Shown here piece by piece: positions 1 through 8,574 of a stretch of DNA of 55,209 nucleotides. This stretch comes from Massilia brevitalea (lineage in GTDB: Bacteria; Pseudomonadota; Gammaproteobacteria; Burkholderiales; Burkholderiaceae_D), in assembly GCF_030711405.1 (NCBI RefSeq), contig NZ_JAULSI010000040.1:1-55209 (forward strand), in the 5' to 3' direction. Position 1 is the first letter of the stretch; each line of letters opens with the position of its first letter. Under the pieces are notes generated by a model. The model made no database searches, was not told the DNA's origin, and worked only from the letters and a program-made list of their open reading frames with translations. The position numbers and the translations under genes are program-made.

Positions 1-42
1 TGATTTCGAGTCAGGTACATTCGACCACTCTGCCACCTCTCC
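1..42 (-). tRNA. tRNA-Ser(CGA), 5' part, cut by window edge
   Basis: Read on the minus strand from position 42, the sequence opens with an acceptor strand GGAGAGG. A long D-arm region GGTGGCAGAGTGGTCGAA follows, then an anticodon arm with stem CCTGA and loop CTCGAAA, so the anticodon is CGA (serine, UCG codons). The variable arm, T arm and 3' end lie outside the window. The GGTGG...GTGGTCGAA pattern is typical of class II serine tRNAs. It sits next to serS, the enzyme that charges it. Confidence 0.9.
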
Positions 43-150
43 TGATTCACTGCGGCGTGGTCGCTGCAAGAGACACGCATTATAGCCAGCCTCTACCGAA
101 AACGGAAGAGCTAATTCGTTTCAACCGAATCGGCCCTTCCCCGCCACACG

Positions 151-1443
<1,293 letters not shown>

Positions 1444-1563
1444 TGTCGGCTTCTGCGAGGCGTATGTCGAAAACGCAATTGTACCAAGGGGGCAGGTTTT
1501 CCAAAGCCTGATTTACGCGTGTAACGGATGAGCTGTTCAGGGGCGCCTGGAGCACCCCTTTCC

Positions 1564-2874
1564 TTAACTCTCTTCGCCCTGCGCGTCGGCGTCGAGCTGG
1601 CGCAGGAAGGCCAGCTTGTCCGCCACCTTGGCCTCGATCCCGCGCAGCACCGGCTGGTACCAGCGCGGCTCCGGCATGCCATCGGGCAGGTAGGTTTCGC
1701 CGGCGGCATACGCGTTCGGCTCGTCGTGCGCGTAGCGGTATTCGTGGCCGTAGCCGAGCTCCTTCATGAGCTTGGTCGGCGCATTGCGCAGGTGCACCGG
1801 CACCTCGCGCGACTTGTCCTTGCGGACAAACGCCATGGCCGCATTGAAGGCGTTGTAGCCGGCATTGCTCTTGGCGGCAATGGCCAGATAGATGACGGCC
1901 TGCCCCAGCGCCAGTTCGCCCTCGGGCGAGCCGAGCCGCTCGTAGGTGGTGGCGGCGTCATTCGCGATCTGCAACGCGCGCGGGTCGGCCAGGCCAATGT
2001 CTTCCCAGGCCATGCGCACGATGCGGCGCGACAGGTACTTGGCGTCGGCGCCGCCGTCGAGCATGCGGCAGAGCCAGTACAGGGCCGCGTCGGGATGCGA
2101 GCCGCGCACCGACTTGTGCAGGGCCGAGATCTGGTCGTAGAAGTTGTCGCCGCCCTTGTCGAAGCGGCGCGAATTCAGGGTCAGGGCATTGTCGACGAAC
2201 TCGCCGGTAATGGTGGTGATACCCGAGGTTTCGGCCGAGGTCTTGGTCTGCTCCAGCAGATTCAGGAAGCGGCGCGCGTCGCCGTCGGCATAGCCGACCA
2301 GGGTGTTAATGGCGACCTCATCGAAACTCAGGTGCTTCAATACCCGCTCCTGCGCACGCTTGAGCAGCTGGCGCATTTCGTCGTCGTTCAGCGCCTTCAG
2401 CACGTAGACCTGCGAGCGCGACAGCAGCGCCGAATTCACCTCGAACGAGGGGTTCTCGGTGGTGGCGCCGATCAGCGTCACCAGGCCGGATTCGACGAAG
2501 GGCAGCAAGGCATCCTGCTGGGATTTATTGAAGCGGTGGATCTCGTCGATGAACAAAATCGTGTGCTTGCCGCGCGCCAGGTACTGCTCGGCCTGCTCGA
2601 CGGACGCGCGGATGTCCTTTACGCCCGACAGCACGGCGGACAAGGCGATGAATTCGCAGTCGAAGGCATAGGCCGTCAGGCGCGCCAGCGTGGTCTTGCC
2701 GACGCCGGGCGGGCCCCACAGGATCATCGAGTGCGGTTTGCCGGATTTAAAGACCAGGTTCAGCGGCTTGCCGGGGCCGAGCAGGTGACTCTGGCCGATC
2801 ACTTCATCGATGGTGCGCGGGCGCAGGGCTTCGGCCAGTGGGGCCGCGGGTTCGTGCTTGAACAGGTCATCCAT
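1564..2874 (-). CDS. rarA: Replication-associated recombination protein A (RarA/MgsA)
   Basis: A 436-residue AAA+ ATPase of the RarA/MgsA/WRNIP1 family, which acts at stalled replication forks and is related to clamp-loader subunits. The start MDDLFKHEPAAPLAEALRPRTIDEVIGQ is characteristic of the family. Walker A is GPPGVGKTTLA, Walker B with its DEIH box is ILFIDEIHRF, and sensor 1 lies in TLIGATTENPSFE. The C-terminal half carries the family tetramerisation region (RGSHPDAALYWLCRM and YNAFNAAM). It lies between lolA and serS on the same strand, as is common in beta- and gammaproteobacteria. No anomalies seen. Confidence 0.96.
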   Translation of the reverse strand: MDDLFKHEPAAPLAEALRPRTIDEVIGQSHLLGPGKPLNLVFKSGKPHSMILWGPPGVGKTTLARLTAYAFDCEFIALSAVLSGVKDIRASVEQAEQYLARGKHTILFIDEIHRFNKSQQDALLPFVESGLVTLIGATTENPSFEVNSALLSRSQVYVLKALNDDEMRQLLKRAQERVLKHLSFDEVAINTLVGYADGDARRFLNLLEQTKTSAETSGITTITGEFVDNALTLNSRRFDKGGDNFYDQISALHKSVRGSHPDAALYWLCRMLDGGADAKYLSRRIVRMAWEDIGLADPRALQIANDAATTYERLGSPEGELALGQAVIYLAIAAKSNAGYNAFNAAMAFVRKDKSREVPVHLRNAPTKLMKELGYGHEYRYAHDEPNAYAAGETYLPDGMPEPRWYQPVLRGIEAKVADKLAFLRQLDADAQGEES

Positions 2875-3054
2875 GGCGTGCCCCTGGCGTGCGGGGCGAA
2901 TTCGGGTACATGGCGAAATGGTGCGAATGGTTGTGCATCCCGCTAGTTTAGCGTATGCCCGATCGCGCCGCCCCGCGCACGGCGTCCATGAGGGCGCGCA
3001 CGCTTGATGCAGTCGCGGTGCTGCCTATTCGTGGCGCCGCCATCCACGGCGCCC

Positions 3055-3082
3055 GTAGGGTGGGCACCCCGTGCCCACGCGG
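3055..3082 (+). repeat. REP-like palindrome, copy 1
   Basis: Begins GTAGGGTGGGCA, has a variable centre, and ends TGCCCACGCGG, so it can fold as a hairpin. It is one of seven copies in the intergenic spaces of the GC-rich core half of the window. This copy lies upstream of rarA. Confidence 0.8.
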
Positions 3083-3213
3083 AACGATGATCATTGTTAA
3101 CGGCCCATCAACCACACGCTGGGAAACCGTCGACACGCATCCAAATGATCACCTGCGAACGCTAACTGAGCCTTTGCTTTGCAGTGCTAAAACGGCGAGC
3201 ATCACGCATGCTT

Positions 3214-3256
3214 CCGCGTGGGCACAGAGTGCCTTGCGCGGCCCGGCCCACCCTAC
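3214..3256 (-). repeat. REP-like palindrome, copy 2 (interrupted)
   Basis: Reverse orientation: CCGCGTGGGCACAGAGTGCC, then about 15 unrelated bases, then the usual end GCCCACCCTAC. It has the same ends as copy 3, with an insertion or recombination scar in the middle. Confidence 0.65.
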
Positions 3257-3279
3257 ATGTGCTGTCACCACGCGTGCTT

Positions 3280-3307
3280 CCGCGTGGGCACAGAGTGCCC
3301 ACCCTAC
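3280..3307 (-). repeat. REP-like palindrome, copy 3
   Basis: Reverse orientation, CCGCGTGGGCAC ... GTGCCCACCCTAC, ending about 14 bp before the lolA stop codon. It may act as a transcript-end hairpin for lolA, although no T-run follows it in the lolA direction. Confidence 0.8.
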
Positions 3308-3320
3308 GGCTCGCCACAGA

Positions 3321-3953
3321 TCAGTTATTGATGACGTCTGCGCCCTTCGGAATCTCGAACTTGAACTGCTGGGCGCCCAACGACGGGTTGCGCTGGAAGT
3401 TGGTGAATTTCAATACCGAGGTCTGGCCGAAGGTGTCCTTCAGTTCCATTGCCTGCGGGATGCCGTCGCGCAGGCCGATGCTGATCTGCTCGAAGGTGGT
3501 GTCGCGCGCTTTCGGTACGGCGTTCAGCCATTCCAGGCCGTCGCGGGTGCCTGCTTCGGACAGGGTGAAGTTCTTTTCCAGGTCGTTGCTGCCGAACAGG
3601 ATAGCGGCCGGCGAGGAGCCGAGCGCGTTGCCGAGCTTCCTGACCGTGACCTGGTTCAGGTCCTTGTCGTAGATGTAGAGCTGGTCGCCGTCGGCCTGCA
3701 GCAGTTGTTCGTAGGGTTTCTGGTAGTTCCAGATGAACTTGCCGGGGCGGGCGAAGACGAAGCTGCCGCTGGAGGCTGGCGTGGCCTTGCCGTTGGCGGA
3801 TTTGCGTTGTTGTTGCTGGGTGAATTCGCCTTTGGCGGATTTGGTGTTGGCGACGAAGGTCTTGAACTGGTCGAGGGCGGCGGCGTGGGCGGAGCCGGCA
3901 ATGGTCAGGGTTGCGATCAGCGTGGCGAGGTATTTATTTAAATTCTTGGTCAT
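3321..3953 (-). CDS. lolA: Outer-membrane lipoprotein carrier protein LolA
   Basis: A 210-residue periplasmic chaperone that takes lipoproteins released by LolCDE at the inner membrane and passes them to LolB at the outer membrane. Residues 1-24 form a signal peptide (MTKNLNKYLATLIATLTIAGSAHA). The mature part opens with DQFKTFVANTKSAKGEFTQQ and has the family features SGSFVFARPGKFIWNYQKPYEQLLQADG and LYIYDKDLNQVTVRKL. It lies ~120 bp downstream of ftsK on the same strand, the conserved ftsK-lolA-rarA order of many proteobacteria. It may be cotranscribed with ftsK, but a palindromic repeat sits between them. Confidence 0.95.
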   Translation of the reverse strand: MTKNLNKYLATLIATLTIAGSAHAAALDQFKTFVANTKSAKGEFTQQQQRKSANGKATPASSGSFVFARPGKFIWNYQKPYEQLLQADGDQLYIYDKDLNQVTVRKLGNALGSSPAAILFGSNDLEKNFTLSEAGTRDGLEWLNAVPKARDTTFEQISIGLRDGIPQAMELKDTFGQTSVLKFTNFQRNPSLGAQQFKFEIPKGADVINN

Positions 3954-3990
3954 TGTGGTCCTTTTAGCGTTGGGGTGTGCATGCGCACGA

Positions 3991-4017
3991 CCGCGTGGGC
4001 TCGAGAGCCCACCCTAC
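3991..4017 (-). repeat. REP-like palindrome, copy 4 (diverged centre)
   Basis: CCGCGTGGGCTCGAGAGCCC followed by ACCCTAC. The ends match the other copies, but the inner stem changed on both sides (GGGCTC/GAGCCC), so pairing is kept. This suggests selection on the hairpin. It lies between ftsK and lolA. Confidence 0.75.
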
Positions 4018-4076
4018 AAAGGCGGTTTACATACCGCGCCGCAAGGGTGGGCGTCCATTGCCCGTTGGCAGACAGC

Positions 4077-6626
4077 TTACTCGGCGCTGGTGGCGGGCAC
4101 GAGGATGTCGCGGTTGCCGTTCGATTGCATCGGACTGACCACACCGCTCTGCTCCATCTGTTCGAGCAGGCGCGCGGCGCGGTTGTAGCCGATGCGCAGG
4201 TGGCGCTGGACCAGCGAGATCGAGGCGCGGCGGTTCTTCAGCACGACTTGCACCGCCTGGTCGTACATGGCGTCGGACTCGCCGCCGCCTTCGCCGGCCA
4301 CGGCATCGCCGCCGGCGCCGCCCTCTTCCAGCGTGCCGCCTTCCAGGATGCCTTCAATGTAATTCGGCGCGCCCATCGATTGAAGATGTTTTACAACTCG
4401 ATGCACTTCCTCGTCCGAGACAAAGGCGCCGTGCACGCGGACCGGCAGGCCGGTGCCCGGCGGCATGTAGAGCATGTCGCCCATGCCGAGCAGGGTTTCG
4501 GCGCCCATCTGGTCGAGAATCGTGCGTGAGTCGATTTTTGACGATACCTGGAACGCGATCCGGGTCGGGATGTTGGCCTTGATCAGGCCGGTAATCACGT
4601 CGACCGACGGCCGCTGGGTTGCCAAAATCAAGTGGATGCCGGCGGCACGCGCCTTCTGGGCGATACGTGCGATCAGTTCTTCCACCTTCTTGCCGACCAC
4701 CATCATCAGGTCGGCCAGCTCGTCGATGATGATGACGATCGTCGGCAGCTTGTCGAGCGGCTCGGGATTGTCGGGCATGATCGAGAACGGATTCGGGATG
4801 TGTTCCTCGCGCTTGGTGGCGTCGGCAATCTTGGTGTTGTAGCCGGCCAGGTTGCGCACGCCGAGCTTGGACATCAACTTGTAGCGGCGCTCCATTTCGT
4901 TCACGGCCCAGTTCAGGGCGTGGCCGGCCTGGCGCATGTCGGTCACCACCGGCGCCAGCAAGTGCGGAATGCCTTCGTAGACCGACATTTCCAGCATCTT
5001 CGGATCGATCAGGATCAGGCGCACGTCGGCCGGGTCGGATTTGTACAGCAGCGACAGGATGGTGGCGTTGATGCCGACCGATTTACCGGAACCGGTGGTA
5101 CCCGCCACCAGCAGGTGCGGCATCTTGGCCAGGTCGGCCACCACCGGCTTGCCGGCAATATCTTTACCCAGGGCCACCGTCAGGTTCGAGGCGCTGTCGT
5201 TATACACCTTGGAGCCGACGATTTCCGTCAGGCGCACGATCTGGCGCTTCGGATTCGGCAGTTCCAGCGCCATGTAGTTCTTGCCCGGAATGGTCTCGAC
5301 CACGCGGATCGAGGTCAGCGACAGCGAACGCGCCAGGTCGCGCGCCAGATTCACGATCTGGCTGCCCTTGACGCCGGTGGCCGGCTCGATTTCGTAGCGC
5401 GTGACGACCGGACCCGGATAGGCGGCCACGACCGCGGCTTCGACGCCGAAGTCCGACAATTTCTTTTCGATCAGGCGGCTCGTGAATTCCAGCACGTCGA
5501 CGGCCACGGTTTCCTGGGCCGGCGGCGCTTCGTCGAGCAGGGCCAGCGGCGGCAGGGTCGAGTCGCCCGGCAAGTCGCGGAACAGCGGGGTCTGCTGCTC
5601 TTTCTGGGCACGCTCGCCTTTCGGCACCGACAACATCTGCGGCTCGATCTTGATCGGCGCCAGCACCGGCTCGGCTGCACCGGCAGCGGCCGGCGCGCGC
5701 GGCGGCTTCGCGGCCGCAGGCGGGGTGGTACTGAAGTCCTCGTCCAGGTCGATGTATTCGGGCACCTCGTCCGGCTCCAGGCGCGGCTCTTTCATGGCCG
5801 GGCGCACCGGGGCCGATGCGGCCGCCTTGCTCAGTTCCAGCTGGGGCTCGGCGCGCAGGGCCGGCGCCGGCTGCTTCTCCACGTGCCGGGCGCGTTCGGT
5901 GACCACGGCTTCGTCGCGCTTGACGGCGGCGGCTTCGCCCTGGCGGCGGTCTTCGCCAGCCTCCATGCGGCGGCGGAACCAGTCCAGCGTCATCTCGGCC
6001 GACTCGCCGATGCGCTCGGCCACGGCCAGCCAGGACACCTGGAAGAACAGCGAAAAGCCCAGGCCGAACAACAGCAGCAACAGCAGCGTGGCGCCGGTAA
6101 AGCCGAAAGCCACCTGCGAGGCATGGCCCAGCAATTGCCCAAGCACGCCGCCCGGGGCGCGCGGCAAATCGACATCCCAGGACCACATGCGCAGGTATTC
6201 CAGGCCGACGCTGCCGGCGAACATCAGGGCAAAGCCGATCCAGCGGATGATGAATTCGTCCTGGTGCTCGGGTTCGCGCGGCGCCGGGTCGGTGTCTTTC
6301 AGGCGCCGGTAGCCGCGCCAGACGGCGCGCAGGAACAGGCCGCCCCACCACCAGGCGGAAAACCCGAAGATAAACAGCAGCAAATCGGCCAGCCAGGCGC
6401 CGGCCTTGCCGCCGAGGTTGGCGATCTGCGGCACGGTGTTCGCGTGCGACCAGCCCGGGTCCGCCTTGTTGTAACTCAGCAGGATCAGGACAAAGTACAG
6501 GAAGGCGACCGCCATGGCGATCCAGCGCGCTTCCAGCAGGAGGCGCGCAATCCTGCCCGGCAGCGGAGCGCGGCCGGCCGTGTTGCGGGGGACATTCGAG
6601 GGAGGGGCGGAACTCTTCTTGCTCAT
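4077..6626 (-). CDS. ftsK: DNA translocase FtsK
   Basis: About 849 residues. It is a septum-anchored DNA motor that pumps chromosome dimers towards dif and activates XerCD during division. The N-terminal ~200 residues contain four hydrophobic membrane segments (for example WIAMAVAFLYFVLILLSY and GATLLLLLLFGLGFSLFF). An acidic, proline- and alanine-rich linker follows to about residue 370. The motor domain shows Walker A AGTTGSGKSVGIN and Walker B TIVIIIDELADLMM. The C-terminal gamma winged helix that reads KOPS is present (QVVLKNRRASISLVQRHLRIGYNRAARLLEQME). The start is uncertain: ATG 6626 (MSKKSSAPP) looks best, and upstream in-frame ATGs exist at 6644 and 6722. Divergent from trxB. Confidence 0.95.
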   Translation of the reverse strand: MSKKSSAPPSNVPRNTAGRAPLPGRIARLLLEARWIAMAVAFLYFVLILLSYNKADPGWSHANTVPQIANLGGKAGAWLADLLLFIFGFSAWWWGGLFLRAVWRGYRRLKDTDPAPREPEHQDEFIIRWIGFALMFAGSVGLEYLRMWSWDVDLPRAPGGVLGQLLGHASQVAFGFTGATLLLLLLFGLGFSLFFQVSWLAVAERIGESAEMTLDWFRRRMEAGEDRRQGEAAAVKRDEAVVTERARHVEKQPAPALRAEPQLELSKAAASAPVRPAMKEPRLEPDEVPEYIDLDEDFSTTPPAAAKPPRAPAAAGAAEPVLAPIKIEPQMLSVPKGERAQKEQQTPLFRDLPGDSTLPPLALLDEAPPAQETVAVDVLEFTSRLIEKKLSDFGVEAAVVAAYPGPVVTRYEIEPATGVKGSQIVNLARDLARSLSLTSIRVVETIPGKNYMALELPNPKRQIVRLTEIVGSKVYNDSASNLTVALGKDIAGKPVVADLAKMPHLLVAGTTGSGKSVGINATILSLLYKSDPADVRLILIDPKMLEMSVYEGIPHLLAPVVTDMRQAGHALNWAVNEMERRYKLMSKLGVRNLAGYNTKIADATKREEHIPNPFSIMPDNPEPLDKLPTIVIIIDELADLMMVVGKKVEELIARIAQKARAAGIHLILATQRPSVDVITGLIKANIPTRIAFQVSSKIDSRTILDQMGAETLLGMGDMLYMPPGTGLPVRVHGAFVSDEEVHRVVKHLQSMGAPNYIEGILEGGTLEEGGAGGDAVAGEGGGESDAMYDQAVQVVLKNRRASISLVQRHLRIGYNRAARLLEQMEQSGVVSPMQSNGNRDILVPATSAE

Positions 6627-6726
6627 GCTGCGTGGTGCATTCATCTTCGCGATTGCGGAATTCAGCCATTCTAAGGCATATAGTGCCAAGACGGCCTCAT
6701 CATTCATGCTCGTGCGCATCATCGTC

Positions 6727-6732
6727 TATAAT
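6727..6732 (+). promoter_or_regulatory. Possible -10 element for trxB
   Basis: A perfect TATAAT lies about 90 bp upstream of the trxB ATG, in the divergent ftsK-trxB spacer. I see no convincing -35 hexamer at the right distance, so this is only a weak call. Confidence 0.3.
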
Positions 6733-6821
6733 CTGCGTTGTATTCGACGACGAAATCGCTATCTTGATTCTGCGCGTCCCGCCCCCAGTTTCCATTTTTC
6801 CACATCAATTCCTCTGCTCTC

Positions 6822-7778
6822 ATGACCACTAAGAAACACGCCAAAGTCCTGATCCTCGGTTCCGGTCCTGCCGGCTACAGCGCCGCCGTCTACGCCGCGC
6901 GCGCCAATCTGCAACCGATGCTGGTCACCGGTGTCGAACAAGGCGGTCAATTGATGACGACAACCGATGTGGAAAACTGGCCAGGCGACCCGCTGGGCGT
7001 GCAAGGCCCGGAACTGATGCAGCGCCTGCTGCAGCATGCCGAGCGCTTCAATACCGAGATCGTGTTCGACCACATCCACACGACCTATTTGAACGAAAAG
7101 CCGATCCGCCTGGTCGGCGACTCGCACGAATTCACCTGCGACGCCCTGATCATCGCCACCGGCGCCTCGGCCCAGTACCTGGGCCTGGAATCGGAACAGG
7201 CCTTCATGGGCCGCGGCGTGTCGGCCTGCGCCACCTGCGACGGCTTCTTCTACCGTAACCAGGAAGTGGCGGTCATCGGCGGCGGCAACACCGCGGTCGA
7301 GGAAGCCCTGTACCTGGCCGGCATCGCCTCCAAGGTGACGTTGATCCACCGCCGCGACAAGTTCCGCGCCGAGCCGATCCTGGTCGACCGCCTGATGGCC
7401 AAGGTTGCCGAGGGCAAGATTGCGCTGGAACTGAACCACACCCTGGACCAGGTGGTCGGCGACAACAGCGGCGTGACCGGCCTGAAACTGAAATCCACCG
7501 AAAACGGCGCCGACAAGGAACTGACCGTGCACGGCCTGTTCGTGGCGATCGGCCACAAGCCGAACACCATGATCTTCGAAGGCCAGCTCGACATGCACAA
7601 CGGCTACATCAAGACCCGCAGCGGCACCGAGGGCATGGCCACGGCCACCAGCGTGCCGGGTGTGTTCGCCGCCGGTGACGTGCAGGACCACATCTACCGC
7701 CAGGCGATCACCAGCTCGGGCACCGGCTGCATGGCCGCGCTGGATGCCCAGCGCTATTTGGAAGCCCTGGGCGAATAA
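6822..7778 (+). CDS. trxB: Thioredoxin-disulfide reductase
   Basis: A 318-residue FAD/NADPH enzyme that reduces oxidised thioredoxin in the cytosol. The FAD dinucleotide fold is GSGPAGYSAAVYAARA near residue 14. The redox-active disulfide is CATC in SACATCDGFFYR at about residue 138. The NADPH-binding site is GGGNTAVEEALYLA. A C-terminal FAD contact GVFAAGDVQDHIYRQAITSSGTG is also visible. Length and motifs are standard for the low-molecular-weight TrxB. The downstream Smr-domain gene starts 18 bp later on the same strand, so the two are probably cotranscribed. Confidence 0.96.
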   Translation: MTTKKHAKVLILGSGPAGYSAAVYAARANLQPMLVTGVEQGGQLMTTTDVENWPGDPLGVQGPELMQRLLQHAERFNTEIVFDHIHTTYLNEKPIRLVGDSHEFTCDALIIATGASAQYLGLESEQAFMGRGVSACATCDGFFYRNQEVAVIGGGNTAVEEALYLAGIASKVTLIHRRDKFRAEPILVDRLMAKVAEGKIALELNHTLDQVVGDNSGVTGLKLKSTENGADKELTVHGLFVAIGHKPNTMIFEGQLDMHNGYIKTRSGTEGMATATSVPGVFAAGDVQDHIYRQAITSSGTGCMAALDAQRYLEALGE

Positions 7779-7796
7779 AGGGTTCGGAGGCTGACG

Positions 7797-8465
7797 ATGG
7801 CGGGCATGAAGGACTTTGCCGACCTCAAATCCTTGCGCGACCAGCTCAAGGAAGAGGAACGCGTGCGCGCCATCGAACAGGCCGCGCGCGAACGGCGCGA
7901 GCGCATCGCGCGTGAACGCGCCGTGGAGTTTCGCGGCGCCATGGACGGCGTGACCAAACTGCCGGAATCGGACCGCTACGTGTATCGCCCGGTGCAGGAA
8001 GCCCTGCTGCGCGCCACGCCGGAACAGCGCCGCCTGAGCCAGGAAGAAGACGACGCCCTGGTGCTGCAGGAATCGCTGTCCGACCTGTTCGACGTCGACG
8101 GCCTGCTCGACGACGACCCCACCCTCAGCTATGCGCGGGAGGGCGTTGGTCCCGATGTTGTAAAAAAACTACGCAAGCGCCACTGGCCCATCCAGGACGA
8201 ACTCGACCTGCACGGCATGACGCGCGACATCGCACGCGGCCAGGTGGGCGACTTCATCCGCCGCAGCATGCGCCGCGGGGTGCGCTGCGTGCGCCTCATC
8301 CACGGCATCGGCTACGGTTCGCCGAACGGCGAGCCGGTGCTGCGCTCGGTGGTGCACAGCTGGCTGGTGCAGAAGGACGAGATCGTGGCCTTTTGCGTGG
8401 CCAACCGTGCCGATGGCGGCCACGGCGCCCTGGTCGTGCTGCTTAAACCCGCCCTCGAACGCTGA
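7797..8465 (+). CDS. Smr/MutS2 C-terminal domain protein (SmrA-like)
   Basis: A 222-residue protein. The N-terminal ~70 residues are highly charged and probably helical. Residues ~130-220 form an Smr domain with the conserved DELDLHGMTRDIARGQV motif and the HGIGYGSPNGEPVLRSVVHSWL loop. The last part AFCVANRADGGHGALVVLL closes the domain. Smr domains are nucleases or nucleic-acid binders; free-standing proteobacterial forms (SmrA/SmrB) include the collided-ribosome mRNA nuclease SmrB. The canonical domain motifs DLHG and HGxG are both present, so activity is possible. Which subtype this is cannot be settled from sequence alone. It begins at ATG after a GGAGG-like site and is coupled to trxB by a short spacer. 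Confidence 0.88.
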   Translation: MAGMKDFADLKSLRDQLKEEERVRAIEQAARERRERIARERAVEFRGAMDGVTKLPESDRYVYRPVQEALLRATPEQRRLSQEEDDALVLQESLSDLFDVDGLLDDDPTLSYAREGVGPDVVKKLRKRHWPIQDELDLHGMTRDIARGQVGDFIRRSMRRGVRCVRLIHGIGYGSPNGEPVLRSVVHSWLVQKDEIVAFCVANRADGGHGALVVLLKPALER

Positions 8466-8574
8466 TCCGTATTTTGATACCTTGTTGAAACAACACCGTG
8501 CGCATACGTTTGCGTTGGCGTTGTAAAATGCGGTTTCCGCAAAATGTTTCCGTAGCCTCAACAAAGGACCCACA

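Noticed and set aside
1..42. tRNA-Ser as the attachment site of the island
   Set aside because: The island starts 14 kb away inside a protein gene, and no repeat of the tRNA end was seen near the boundary.
4632..6674. 680-codon plus-strand frame opposite ftsK
   Set aside because: Antisense shadow in GC-rich DNA. The translation is His/Gln/Arg-rich without domains, while ftsK on the other strand is complete.
6627..6722. Extended N-terminus of FtsK
   Set aside because: The extra 32 residues show no family match and would precede the usual basic N-terminus. ATG 6626 is preferred, though no ribosome site decides.
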